Shown here in pieces: positions 40,844-49,930 of a DNA stretch of 64,000 nucleotides; the stretch's first letter is position 1, and each line of letters starts with the position of its first letter. The stretch is from Collinsella aerofaciens (GTDB lineage Bacteria > Actinomycetota > Coriobacteriia > Coriobacteriales > Coriobacteriaceae), in assembly GCF_018785265.1 (NCBI RefSeq), contig NZ_WQPK01000024.1:24638-88637 (forward strand). Reading direction: 5' to 3'. Position numbers and translations under genes: made by a program. The notes below the pieces were generated by a model that saw only the letters and a program-made list of their open reading frames with translations, ran no database searches and was not told the DNA's origin.

Positions 40844-40904
40844 AATACCAGATAAACAGTACATTTTTGCTAGATTGGTATTTGACTGAAGAACCAATTG
40901 GTAT
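40844..40904 (+). promoter_or_regulatory. Candidate operator/promoter region of the GH31 gene
   Basis: It contains AATACCA (40844-40850), TGGTATT (40876-40882), a TTGACT that could be a -35 (40882-40887), and the palindrome ACCAATTGGT (40893-40902) running into TGGTAT (40899-40904). TGGTAT half-sites are typical of GntR/HutC-type sugar regulators, but the regulator is unknown and no -10 is clear. Confidence 0.4.
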
Positions 40905-41107
40905 GGCTTATTAAGCCCACCTTGCCGTTGACGCTCATTTTACTGTCGCTGGGAGAATTCCGAACTTGGATGCGCAAGTGCTCCCATATATTGATATGAC
41001 CTAGTAGGTGGCTATCTGGTTACTACCAGTTGGCCCCTTGGTAACGGGTGGCCCCATTGTGCGGAATGTACCGAACATCCCCGTTTGATACGTTTTCTCA
41101 TGCTGCC

Positions 41108-41116
41108 GGGGGGGGG
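41108..41116 (+). repeat. G9 homopolymer at the start of the GH31 gene
   Basis: Nine G residues lie about 40 bases upstream of the preferred GTG start and within an in-frame extension that opens at TTG 41085 and ATG 41100. Slippage here would change spacing in the leader or frame of the longer form. Confidence 0.85.
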
Positions 41117-41156
41117 CGTCCTCGGCGCCTTAGCATCTCGGAAGAAAGGAGACCAG

Positions 41157-44100
41157 GTGCGCAGGAATTCCATTTTTACGAAACGGTGGGTGAAGGGAAG
41201 TGCGGTCCTCGTTGCCACTGCAGCGACGCTCGTGTTTGCCAATCCCCAGCAGGCGATTGCCACGCCACTCAAGGGCGTCGACTCGGCGACCGTGTCCCAG
41301 TCTGCCTCGAATGTCGTCGACATCGATTTCGCTGACGGCATCAAGGGCCGTATTACGTTCCTCGAGGACGGTATTTTCCGTTATAACGTCGACCCCAAGG
41401 GTGAGTTTTCCGATTACGCCACGCCGCGCAGTAAGTCCCACACGGCTAAAATCCAGGCTCAGCCCGATACCTCGGACACCTACAGCAAGCCGAGCGCGAC
41501 GGTTGCCGACAAGGGCGACACTATCGAGATCACCGGCGGAAAGGCGACCGTGATCCTGGACAAGGCGACTGGCAAGATGAGTATCAAGTCAGGCGACCGT
41601 GTCGTGGTTTCCGAGTCCGCGTCCCTCGACCTTGATAAGAAGGGTACCGTCCAGACGCTCGCCAAGGAGAAGTCCGAGAACTTCTTTGGCGGCGGCACCC
41701 AGAACGGACGCTTCCTGCACACCAACCAGACCATCGCCATCTCCAACACGAACAACTGGACCGATGGCGGCGTTGCCTCGCCCAACCCGTTTTATTGGAC
41801 GAGTGACGGCTACGGCGTACTCCGAAACACGTTTGCAGAGGGTTCCTACGACTTCGGTTCCACGGACTCATCGACGGTCACGACTTTGCACAGCGAGAAT
41901 GAGTTTGATGCCTACTACTTCGTGGCGACCAACGAGGGCGCTTCGAACGTGGCAACCGAGATGCTGCAGGACTACTACAAGGTGACCGGTAACCCGGTAC
42001 TGCTGCCCGAGTACGGGTTCTACCTTGGTCATCTTAATGCCTACAACCGTGATGGCTGGTCAACGACCTCGGGTCAAAAGAAGTGGGAGACCAAGGGCAG
42101 CAAGTCCTCGAGCGAGAAGGGCGACGTTAAGTACGAGTCTGGCATGTCGACGGGCTACAAGCTCGACGGCACACTTGCGGCCGAGACGCTCAACGGTGAG
42201 GGCCCTTCGGTTGATACCGAGAACATGAAAGCGACCGATTTCGACCGCCAGTTCTCTGCTCGGCAGGTTATCGATGACTACGAGGACAACGACATGCCGC
42301 TCGGTTGGTTCCTGCCGAACGACGGCTACGGCGCCGGCTATGGCCAGAACGGTTACTACAAGACCGGCGGCGTCAACTCCGACGGAACGAGCTCGGCTGA
42401 CCGTCTTAACGCTGTGCGTGCCAATGTCGACAACCTTAAGAAGTTCACCGAGTATGCCAACTCCAAGGGTGTGAGCACGGGCTTGTGGACCCAGTCCAAC
42501 CTTGAGCCCGACAGCAACTCCGAGACCCCGTGGCACCTGCTTCGCGACTTCGACGCCGAGGTCAAGACGGGAGGCATCTCTACCCTTAAGACCGACGTCG
42601 CCTGGGTTGGATCTGGCTACTCCTTTGGTCTTAATGGCATCAAGACAGCTTATGACACGGTGACGACCGGCGCCAACAAGCGCCCCAACATCATCACGCT
42701 CGATGGCTGGGCTGGCACGCAGCGCTTTGGCGGCATTTGGACCGGCGACCAGTATGGCGGTAACTGGGAGTACATTCGCTTCCATATCCCCACGTATATC
42801 GGTCAGAGTCTTTCGGGCAACCCCAACATCGGCTCCGACATGGATGGCATCTTTGGCGGCGACCCCATCATCTCTGCGCGTGACTACCAGTGGAAGACGT
42901 TCACGCCCTCTATGCTCGATATGGACGGTTGGGGCACCTACCGCAAATCGCCCATGACGCACGGCGATCCCTACACAGGCATCTCGCGCTTCTACCTCAA
43001 GCTCAAGGCGCAGCTCATGCCCTATATCTACACGAGCGCGGCCTCGGCGGCCAACATCGACACGGGTAACGGCGATGCCGGCCTGCCCATGATCCGCGCC
43101 ATGCTGCTTTCCGACAACTCCGAGTACGCCGCAAGCACTTCGACGCAGTACCAGTATATGTTCGGTGAGAACTTCCTAGTGGCACCGGTGTATCAGGATA
43201 CCCAGGCAGATGAGAACGGCAACGACATTCGCAATGGGATTTACCTCCCCAACTACGGCACCGACGAGAATCCCACCATCTGGATCGACTACTTCTCGGG
43301 TAAGCAGTATCGCGGCGGCCAGGTTCTCAACAACTACGAGGCTCCGCTTTGGAAGCTGCCGCTGTTTGTGAAGGCCAACGCTATCGTGCCGATGTACGCC
43401 GAGAACAACAACCCCGAGGCCGTGAGCGACACCAACACCAAGGGTACCGACCGCAGCCAGCGTATCGTCGAATTCTTCGCCACCGAGGGCGACGGCACCT
43501 TTACGCAGTACGAGGACGACGGCTCCTCCATCGAGAACAACACGACTGAGGACGATTCCTACGGTACGATCGACAATATCTCCTACGGTGAGCATGTGAG
43601 CACCGTCTACAGATCCGAGGCCGCAGGCGGCACCGCGACCTTTACCGCCGAGGCCTCGCAGGGCGGCTACAGCGGCTACGACTCCAACCGCACCACGACC
43701 TTTGTGGCCAACGTCTCCGCCAAGCCCACGAGCGTCTCCGCCAAGAACGGCGGATCCGCGCTCAACGTGGTTGAGGTCGACTCGCAGGAGGCCTTTGACG
43801 CCGCGACCCCCGAGGCCGGCCAGGCGGTCTACTTCTACAACGAGACCCCCAACCTCAACCACTACGGTAGCGACGCAGGCAGCACCGAGGCCGAGCAGGG
43901 CGAGAGCTTCAACAACACCAAGATCACCACGAATCCCAAGGTCTACGTCAAGTTCGCGAAGACCGATGTCGCCACGGCAGCGCAGACGCTCGAACTGGGC
44001 GATTTCGTGAACGCCGATGCCACGCTCGCGGCCGACCGCTTCAACGAGAGCCTCTCCGCACCCGCGAACCTTGCTGCCCCCGAGGACGCCACGACCCCCA

Positions 44101-47100
44101 CGAGCATTAAGCTCACCTGGGGGAAGGTCGATGGTGCTACCTCCTACGACCTTAAGGTAGACGGCACTGTGTTCGCCGTGGGCGATGCGGCAGAATTCAC
44201 GCATACCGATCTTGCCTACAACAGCAAGCATACCTACCAGATTCGTTCGCGCAACGCCGATGGCTACTCCGCATGGAGCGACGTGCTTGAGGCGAACTCT
44301 GCGCTCGACCCGTGGCGGAACGTGCCTGAGGCCGAGGAAATCACTTGGGAGGGCTCGCTCTACGGTAGCCATAAGGCCGAACTCGCCTTCGACCATGAGT
44401 TCCAGTCGGGCGACGGCGGTTTCCACTCCGGTGGCAACGATCTGGGCAAGGCGCTTACCGTTGACTACGGTCGCGCTTACAAGCTCGACAAGCTCGAGTA
44501 CTATCCGCGCGATGATGCCGGTAACGGCACTGTGACCAAGATGCGCATCGAGACGAGCCTCGACGGCGTGCATTGGACGACGCAGGAGGTCGACTGGGAG
44601 CGCTCCGCCGCTTGCAAGACGGTGGCGTTCGACGGCGCCGTGGCCGCGCGCTACGTGCGTATGACGCCGCTCGCGTCCGTGGGCAACTTCTTCTCCGCCT
44701 CCGAGATCGCCATCTACAAGACCGACGGCACGGACGGCTTCGCCGTAGGCTCCAACCTCAACAAGGCCACGGTCTCCGACGGCGACTACTCCAACATGAA
44801 GAATTACCTGGGTCTTGAGAACCGCGAGCCCGACACCTCGACGTTTGACTCCCAGATCCGCGCCCACTTCGCCGACCTCAACGGCAACGGCGTCTACGAC
44901 GTGTACGACTACTCCTTCACCATGGCGGCGCTCGACGGCGGCACCAAGCAAAAGGGCAAGGCTGCTGGCACCCTCGCGGTGATCCCGAGCAAGATGGAGG
45001 TCGAGGCCGGCGACGAGATCACGGTCGACGTCTACGCCACCGACGCCGAGAACGTCAACGCGCTCGGTGCGCTCGTCAACTTCAACAGCGACCAGTTCGA
45101 GTATGTCTCCGAGAGCATCGCGCAGGATGCGTCGACGGCGGGCATGGAGAACCTCTCGCGCGAGAAAGTGCAGTTCACGGATGGCCACCAGACCATCAAC
45201 CTGGCCTTCGCCAACCGCGGCGACGCCAAGCTCTTCAACAGTACTGGTGTGGTCGCGAGCTTTAAACTCAAGGCTAAGACGGCCGGCAAGGTCGAGCTGC
45301 CCTCGACGTCTTGGCTCGTCGGCCCGGCGTGCGACGCGCTCGAGTTCGTGAGTGATGGCACCGTGACGATGCCCGGTGTCCCGCAGCCCACCAAGTCCGA
45401 GTACGGCCGCGACGCCTTTGACATCACGATGACCAACGACGAGCTCCCCACCGACGACGGCACCAACGTCGAGAAGCTCATCCAGCAGAAGAGCTATGAC
45501 GGACTGTTCGACAACAATGAGGGCGGCAACGACTTCGAGTTCCTGTGGAACTATGGGCCCAACTGGATCGACGGCAAGATGCCGACCTACGTCAAGCTGC
45601 CCGCCACGATGACGTTCGCCTTCAAGACGCCGTCGAAACTCGATAGCGTCGAGGTCGTTAACCGCAACGGTGGCAACGGCACCGTGCAGAAGATTAAGTC
45701 CGTCGTGACGTTCGAGGACGGCTCGACCCAGGAGTTCTCGGGCGGAAGCTTTGATTCCTATCAGGCTCGCTACGCCTTTGGCCTCTCTGCCGAGAACAAG
45801 GGCAAGAAGGCGACCAAGGTCGAGATCACGCCGCTTGAGGCATCGGGTGACCAGATGCTCACGCTGCGCGAGATCAACTTCAACTACACACAGGGTGTCG
45901 AGGCCATCGAGGGTGTCGAACTGGGCAAGAACCAGACCGAGTTCTTCGAGGGCGATGTGACGCTCGTCGACGCCAAGGCCACGCCCGAGAGCGCCGGCTA
46001 CCCCTATGTGACGGTCGAGAGCTCCGATCCTTCTGTGGTGAGCGTCTCCGCTGTCCAGGCCGGCGATAGCGTGAGCTACTACCTGCGCGCCAACAAGGCC
46101 GGCAAGGCAACGATCACGGTGGCGTCGGTGCTCGATCCCTCCAAGACCGCATCCTATGAGGTCGAGGTCAAGGCTGGTGTCGACACCTCTGCGCTCATGG
46201 CAGCGCTTTCCAAGGCCGCGGGCTACAGCGAGTCCGTCTACACCAAGGATTCCTATGCAGCCCTCACCGCTGCGGTCGAGGCGGCTCAGAAGCTCCTCGA
46301 TGGCGGCCAGGGCAGCTATAGCAAGAAGGATGTCGCAGACGCCACGGCCAAGATCGAGAAGGCAATCGACGGCCTCAAGATGCGCCCCGTCGATGAGAAG
46401 AGCCTCATCAACACGCCCGAGAACCGCGAGAACGTCAAGGTGACCGGCTTCTCGAGCGAGGCCGACTATGAGGGCAGCAACGCCGTCAACGCTCTTGACG
46501 GCGATGAGCAGACGCTCTGGCACAGCGACTGGGCCTATAAGGCCGGTATGCCCCAGTACCTGACCGTCGACCTGGGCCGCGACTACGATCTCACCGACGT
46601 CACGTTCCTGCCGCGCCAGGACGGCGGCACGAACGGCGATATCTTTGAGGCCGAGGTGCTGGTTTCCGACACCGCCGACGGTTATGAGATGGGCACCGCC
46701 ACGTCGATGGGTACGTTTACCTTCGACAACGACGGCCGCGTGCTCACCGACCGTGGCGACTGGAAGCAGATGAGCTTTGGTGCCGCGCGCGGTCGCTACG
46801 TGACCGTCAAGGTGCTCCACGCCGGCGGTGGCAGCGTTGACGCCTACTGCAGCATGGCGGAGCTCAAGTTCTACGGTACGGCCGTTCCCAATCCGGTGGC
46901 GAAGGACGACCTCACTGCCGCGATTGAAAAGGTTGATGCCGAGGTTGCAGCCGGCGACCTTAAGGCCAGCGACTACACCGAGGCTTCCTGGACCGCGTTC
47001 CAGAACGCCTTGGCGAGCGCCCGCGCCATCCTGAACGACGAGAACGCCACGCAGGACGAGGTCGACCAGGCACTCAAGGCACTCGAGAGTGCTCGCGACG

Positions 47101-47549
47101 CGCTTGAGAAGACTCCGGTGACCCCGGTCGAGAACCCGACCAAGAAGCAGCTCAAGGCCTTGGTCAAGCAGGCGAAGGAGACTGACACCAGGGGCAAGAC
47201 GGACGAGTCCGTCAAGGCCCTGACGGATGCCATTACCTACGCCGAGGACGTCTTGGGTGATGAGAATGCTTCCGACATCCAGCTCCAGGCGGCCTATGAC
47301 CAGCTCAAGCTGGCCATTGAGAGCCTCAAGGATGCCGATTCCGGCAACCAGGGTTCCGGCAATGGCTCAAACGGCGGCAACCAGGCGGGCAAGCCCGCAG
47401 GCGACAAGGCCCAGGGCAGCAAGAAGAGCGGTTCGGCGATCCCCAATACCGGCGACCAGACGGCGGCGACCGTCGCGGCCGTCGGTGGTCTTGGCGCCAT
47501 CATCGCCGCGATCGGCGCTTTCTTCCATCGTCGCAGCAAGGCTAAGTAG
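41157..47549 (+). CDS. Cell-wall-anchored multidomain GH31 glycosidase
   Basis: The 2130-residue surface enzyme has a signal peptide (about 1-38) and a GH31 N-terminal beta domain and catalytic barrel (about 45-650). Probable nucleophile is D480 (LKTDVAWVGSGYSF) and acid/base D531 (WTGDQYGGNW). Then follow FN3 (about 966-1050), F5/8C/CBM32 (about 1058-1190), dockerin-like (DLNGNGVYDVYDY, near 1238), cohesin-like (about 1268-1405), a second galactose-binding-like region (about 1415-1580), bacterial Ig-like (about 1580-1672), FIVAR, CBM32 (about 1748-1910), two more FIVAR, and a sorting signal IPNTG (2095-2099), hydrophobic helix and RRSKAK. The barrel looks like GH31 enzymes acting on alpha-GalNAc (Nag31A type); this is a recollection, not a search result. 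GTG 41157 has AAAGGAG upstream; an upstream ATG is possible. Confidence 0.85.
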   Translation: MRRNSIFTKRWVKGSAVLVATAATLVFANPQQAIATPLKGVDSATVSQSASNVVDIDFADGIKGRITFLEDGIFRYNVDPKGEFSDYATPRSKSHTAKIQAQPDTSDTYSKPSATVADKGDTIEITGGKATVILDKATGKMSIKSGDRVVVSESASLDLDKKGTVQTLAKEKSENFFGGGTQNGRFLHTNQTIAISNTNNWTDGGVASPNPFYWTSDGYGVLRNTFAEGSYDFGSTDSSTVTTLHSENEFDAYYFVATNEGASNVATEMLQDYYKVTGNPVLLPEYGFYLGHLNAYNRDGWSTTSGQKKWETKGSKSSSEKGDVKYESGMSTGYKLDGTLAAETLNGEGPSVDTENMKATDFDRQFSARQVIDDYEDNDMPLGWFLPNDGYGAGYGQNGYYKTGGVNSDGTSSADRLNAVRANVDNLKKFTEYANSKGVSTGLWTQSNLEPDSNSETPWHLLRDFDAEVKTGGISTLKTDVAWVGSGYSFGLNGIKTAYDTVTTGANKRPNIITLDGWAGTQRFGGIWTGDQYGGNWEYIRFHIPTYIGQSLSGNPNIGSDMDGIFGGDPIISARDYQWKTFTPSMLDMDGWGTYRKSPMTHGDPYTGISRFYLKLKAQLMPYIYTSAASAANIDTGNGDAGLPMIRAMLLSDNSEYAASTSTQYQYMFGENFLVAPVYQDTQADENGNDIRNGIYLPNYGTDENPTIWIDYFSGKQYRGGQVLNNYEAPLWKLPLFVKANAIVPMYAENNNPEAVSDTNTKGTDRSQRIVEFFATEGDGTFTQYEDDGSSIENNTTEDDSYGTIDNISYGEHVSTVYRSEAAGGTATFTAEASQGGYSGYDSNRTTTFVANVSAKPTSVSAKNGGSALNVVEVDSQEAFDAATPEAGQAVYFYNETPNLNHYGSDAGSTEAEQGESFNNTKITTNPKVYVKFAKTDVATAAQTLELGDFVNADATLAADRFNESLSAPANLAAPEDATTPTSIKLTWGKVDGATSYDLKVDGTVFAVGDAAEFTHTDLAYNSKHTYQIRSRNADGYSAWSDVLEANSALDPWRNVPEAEEITWEGSLYGSHKAELAFDHEFQSGDGGFHSGGNDLGKALTVDYGRAYKLDKLEYYPRDDAGNGTVTKMRIETSLDGVHWTTQEVDWERSAACKTVAFDGAVAARYVRMTPLASVGNFFSASEIAIYKTDGTDGFAVGSNLNKATVSDGDYSNMKNYLGLENREPDTSTFDSQIRAHFADLNGNGVYDVYDYSFTMAALDGGTKQKGKAAGTLAVIPSKMEVEAGDEITVDVYATDAENVNALGALVNFNSDQFEYVSESIAQDASTAGMENLSREKVQFTDGHQTINLAFANRGDAKLFNSTGVVASFKLKAKTAGKVELPSTSWLVGPACDALEFVSDGTVTMPGVPQPTKSEYGRDAFDITMTNDELPTDDGTNVEKLIQQKSYDGLFDNNEGGNDFEFLWNYGPNWIDGKMPTYVKLPATMTFAFKTPSKLDSVEVVNRNGGNGTVQKIKSVVTFEDGSTQEFSGGSFDSYQARYAFGLSAENKGKKATKVEITPLEASGDQMLTLREINFNYTQGVEAIEGVELGKNQTEFFEGDVTLVDAKATPESAGYPYVTVESSDPSVVSVSAVQAGDSVSYYLRANKAGKATITVASVLDPSKTASYEVEVKAGVDTSALMAALSKAAGYSESVYTKDSYAALTAAVEAAQKLLDGGQGSYSKKDVADATAKIEKAIDGLKMRPVDEKSLINTPENRENVKVTGFSSEADYEGSNAVNALDGDEQTLWHSDWAYKAGMPQYLTVDLGRDYDLTDVTFLPRQDGGTNGDIFEAEVLVSDTADGYEMGTATSMGTFTFDNDGRVLTDRGDWKQMSFGAARGRYVTVKVLHAGGGSVDAYCSMAELKFYGTAVPNPVAKDDLTAAIEKVDAEVAAGDLKASDYTEASWTAFQNALASARAILNDENATQDEVDQALKALESARDALEKTPVTPVENPTKKQLKALVKQAKETDTRGKTDESVKALTDAITYAEDVLGDENASDIQLQAAYDQLKLAIESLKDADSGNQGSGNGSNGGNQAGKPAGDKAQGSKKSGSAIPNTGDQTAATVAAVGGLGAIIAAIGAFFHRRSKAK

Positions 47550-47573
47550 TCCCAGCGACAACTAAGCAAACGG

Positions 47574-47612
47574 CCCCGCCGCTCCGTCAAGGACGGCGGG
47601 CATTGCTTTATT
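47574..47612 (+). terminator. Probable terminator of the GH31 gene
   Basis: CCCGCCG (47575-47581) can pair with CGGCGGG (47594-47600), with an alternative inner stem, followed by a T/A-rich tail. Confidence 0.45.
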
Positions 47613-47615
47613 ATT

Positions 47616-47760
47616 TCAGCCAACGTACGTCATGGCAATATCCGGTAGGTCGCAGGGCGCTTCGCGGGCGGGCCAGGCTCTATCTGAACGACTTTGCGAA
47701 GCAACCGGAGTGAAGATAAAGCCTGGCCCGCCCGCGAAGCGCCACAGAGACCGCAGGGAC
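47616..47760 (+). repeat. Head-plus-hairpin element, copy 2
   Basis: The head 47616-47656 matches copy 1 at 39 of 41 positions. A perfect 24-bp GC-rich stem follows (47656-47679 with 47720-47743), with the loop containing ACTTTGCGAAGC (47691-47702). It lies between the GH31 gene and purE. Confidence 0.8.
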
Positions 47761-47838
47761 GGGAGCAGCTATACTACTCTCAGTAGTTAAGGGTCGCGGA
47801 TTCGCCGCGTCACCGCTCTCAACAGGAGGTCTTTGTTT

Positions 47839-48303
47839 ATGGCAGATCAGAAGCCGGTTGTCGGGATCATCATGGGCTCCAAGTCCGATCTGGGCGTTAT
47901 GGAAGGTTGCACCGCCGAGCTCGAGGCACTGGGCGTGCCCTATGAGCTCGTGATTGCGAGCGCGCACCGCACGCCGGCGAAGGTCCATGAGTGGGCCTCG
48001 ACTGCTGCCGACCGCGGCATCAAGGTGATTATCGCTGCTGCCGGCAAGGCTGCTCACCTGGGCGGTGTCGTGGCTGCGTTTACGCCGCTGCCGGTTATCG
48101 GCGTGCCTATGAAGACGAGCGATCTGGGTGGTATGGACTCGCTGCTGTCGATGGTGCAGATGCCTTCGGGCGTGCCCGTTGCCTGTGTGGCTATCAACGG
48201 TGCCAAGAACGCTGCCATCTACGCCACGCAGATCCTGGGCGCCTGCGATCCCGAGTACCGCAAGGTTATCGAGAAGATGAAGCAGGAGATGGCTGACGCC
48301 TAA
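47839..48303 (+). CDS. purE: N5-carboxyaminoimidazole ribonucleotide mutase
   Basis: Class I PurE converts N5-CAIR to CAIR in purine synthesis. The 154-residue protein has VGIIMGSKSDLGVME, the substrate loop ASAHRTP, AAAGKAAHLGGVVAA and LLSMVQMPSGVPVA. The ATG at 47839 has AGGAGG 9 bases upstream. TATACT at 47770-47775 may be its -10 box. purK is not adjacent. Confidence 0.96.
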   Translation: MADQKPVVGIIMGSKSDLGVMEGCTAELEALGVPYELVIASAHRTPAKVHEWASTAADRGIKVIIAAAGKAAHLGGVVAAFTPLPVIGVPMKTSDLGGMDSLLSMVQMPSGVPVACVAINGAKNAAIYATQILGACDPEYRKVIEKMKQEMADA

Positions 48304-48339
48304 GCGCTCTGCCAGTCCATTTGCAGCATAAGGAGAGCC

Positions 48340-49338
48340 ATGTCCGACTATCAGGGAAAGCATTTTTCGGCTTCTCGGATTCCCGATTCAGCCAAGTTGG
48401 GAGCAGCCCGCGCGCCGCAGCAGGGTCGGACATCCTCTCCTCAGCAGCCGCGCGCGCCGCGTCCCGTGACGCCGGCGAAGCATCGCCGTCAGGATACGCC
48501 GGCTGCATATCGCCCTTCGTCATACAGTACGGCCAAGAAGTCACCTCGCTCTTCGGCGCATACCGCGCCATCGAGCTATACCGAGCCGCCGCGCAAAAAG
48601 CGCCGCTCCGTCATTCCCATTCTGCTCATCATCATCGGCATTGGCCTGATCGTTGCCGCGGCCGCCATCTTTATCAACGCGCAGATTGGCTACAAGCAGG
48701 CGAGCGAGTCGTATCAAAAGATCGAAAAGCAATATGTGAGCGACAAGGACGCCAGCGGCGTGCCGATTATCGACTTCAACGCGCTTGCCCAGACAAATCC
48801 CGAGGTTGTGGGTTGGATTTACGCGCCCGGCACTAACATCAACTACCCCGTGGTGCAGACCAACAATAATTCCAAGTACCTCAACACGCTGTTCGACGGC
48901 ACCGCCAATGCGTCGGGCGCCATCTTTTTGGATAGCGACGACACCGCGCCGGGCATGGTGGATCAGCAGACCACGATCTACGGCCACCACATGAACGACG
49001 GTTCGATGTTCAACGTGATTTCGGATACGACCGATCAAGCGACGTTCGACAGCATGGAATACGTGTACTACATCACGCGCGATGCGACGTATAAGTTGCG
49101 CCCGCTGGCGACCAAGGTGGTCGAGGACACGTATGCCAAGGCGCGCACGCCCAACTTTGAAGGCGATGACGGACTGAAGAATTACCTGTCCGAGATGCTC
49201 GACGGTGCCTCTGCCGTGGCGAGCGATGCCACTGATCGTGCCGCTTCGGCAACCAAGGTCGTAACGCTTGTGACCTGCCGCTCGCTGTCATTTAGCAATA
49301 CGCGCGCAGTCATGGTGCTCACGCCGGTCGAGGAATAA
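48340..49338 (+). CDS. Class B sortase
   Basis: Sortases cleave a sorting motif and join surface proteins to the wall or to pilins. The 332-residue protein has a ~90-residue basic, Pro/Ser-rich cytoplasmic N-terminus, one membrane helix (VIPILLIIIGIGLIVAAAAIF) and the sortase domain. Catalytic candidates are H217 in YGHHM, C313 in LVTCRS and R322 in NTRAVMV. NPEVVGWIYAPGTNINYPVVQ is typical of class B. AAGGAGAG precedes the ATG. It lies 790 bases downstream of the IPNTG-anchored GH31 gene, beyond purE. Class B enzymes often use other motifs, so pairing with that protein is not certain. Confidence 0.9.
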   Translation: MSDYQGKHFSASRIPDSAKLGAARAPQQGRTSSPQQPRAPRPVTPAKHRRQDTPAAYRPSSYSTAKKSPRSSAHTAPSSYTEPPRKKRRSVIPILLIIIGIGLIVAAAAIFINAQIGYKQASESYQKIEKQYVSDKDASGVPIIDFNALAQTNPEVVGWIYAPGTNINYPVVQTNNNSKYLNTLFDGTANASGAIFLDSDDTAPGMVDQQTTIYGHHMNDGSMFNVISDTTDQATFDSMEYVYYITRDATYKLRPLATKVVEDTYAKARTPNFEGDDGLKNYLSEMLDGASAVASDATDRAASATKVVTLVTCRSLSFSNTRAVMVLTPVEE

Positions 49339-49407
49339 GTTGTTCGAGAGTGGCAAAAAGGGCCCCGTCCCAAATGAGCTACTCGACGACGGTAAAAAGG
49401 AGAAATG

Positions 49408-49824
49408 ATGCTTGAAAGTGGCAAATCGATGCCTTCGGTTGATGCCTGGCTGCGCGAAGCCAAGGCCGATGTTTCGGCGGCTGATTGCGGGATGTACCTG
49501 ACACACAACGGCGTGGTGCGTGCGACGCCTAAGTCTGAGGTGCGTGGGGTCGAGACGGATGGTGTGGCGCCTGGACATAAGGTGGGCGGCATGGTGTTCG
49601 GCTTCGATGCCGAAAAGGTGCAGGCTGCTATCGAGGCAACGCGCACGATGCCGGGTATCGGCTATGTGCGCGTGTGGCTGGCGAGTGGCGAGCTTACCGT
49701 GGGCGATGACATCATGCTCGTACTCATTGGCGGAGACATTCGCCCGCATGTGGTCGATGCGCTGCAGGCGCTCGTCGGTACCATCAAAAATGAGTGTGTG
49801 AGCGAGGTCGAGCGCGAGGCATAG
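49408..49824 (+). CDS. MoaE-like protein
   Basis: The 138-residue protein resembles the MoaE family (molybdopterin synthase large subunit). It has THNGVVRATPKSEV near the start, then the conserved order IGYVRVWLASGELTVGDD and IRPHVVDALQALVGTIKNEC. No other molybdenum-cofactor gene is in the window, and the usual Lys/Arg active-site residues (KxPIWKxE) are not seen. It may therefore be a diverged relative with another role. The second ATG (49408) is chosen, with AGGAG 5 bases upstream. A bidirectional terminator follows. Confidence 0.5.
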   Translation: MLESGKSMPSVDAWLREAKADVSAADCGMYLTHNGVVRATPKSEVRGVETDGVAPGHKVGGMVFGFDAEKVQAAIEATRTMPGIGYVRVWLASGELTVGDDIMLVLIGGDIRPHVVDALQALVGTIKNECVSEVEREA

Positions 49825-49856
49825 GACTTTGCGATCAATTCGAGTCCATCTACAGC

Positions 49857-49898
49857 AAAAGCCCGCTGGCAGTTCAATCAGTCTGCCAGCGGGCTTTT
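49857..49898. terminator. Bidirectional terminator between convergent genes
   Basis: A perfect 16-bp stem (49857-49872 with 49883-49898) has A4/T4 flanks on both sides. It lies between the MoaE-like gene and the leftward CmpB-type gene. Confidence 0.92.
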
Positions 49899-49930
49899 CT
49901 GTGCGTTGGAAATCTCGGCATTGCGTGGTG

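Larger units (their letters stand above)
40237..41156. other. Repeat-rich intergenic region between carB and the GH31 gene
   Basis: About 920 bp with no convincing gene. In order it holds a perfect 28-bp GC-rich inverted repeat, a strong terminator, a 203-bp MITE-like element, copy 1 of a repeat-plus-hairpin element, a likely operator region with TGGTAT half-sites, and a G9 tract close to the glycosidase start. Confidence 0.7.

Noticed and set aside
40578..40889. 103-codon frame across the MITE-like element
   Set aside because: It spans an element end and the head-plus-hairpin repeat and has no start signals.
43176..46820. Very long leftward frame opposite the GH31 gene
   Set aside because: A mirror of codon bias in a GC-rich gene; hydrophobic low-complexity product and no start signals.
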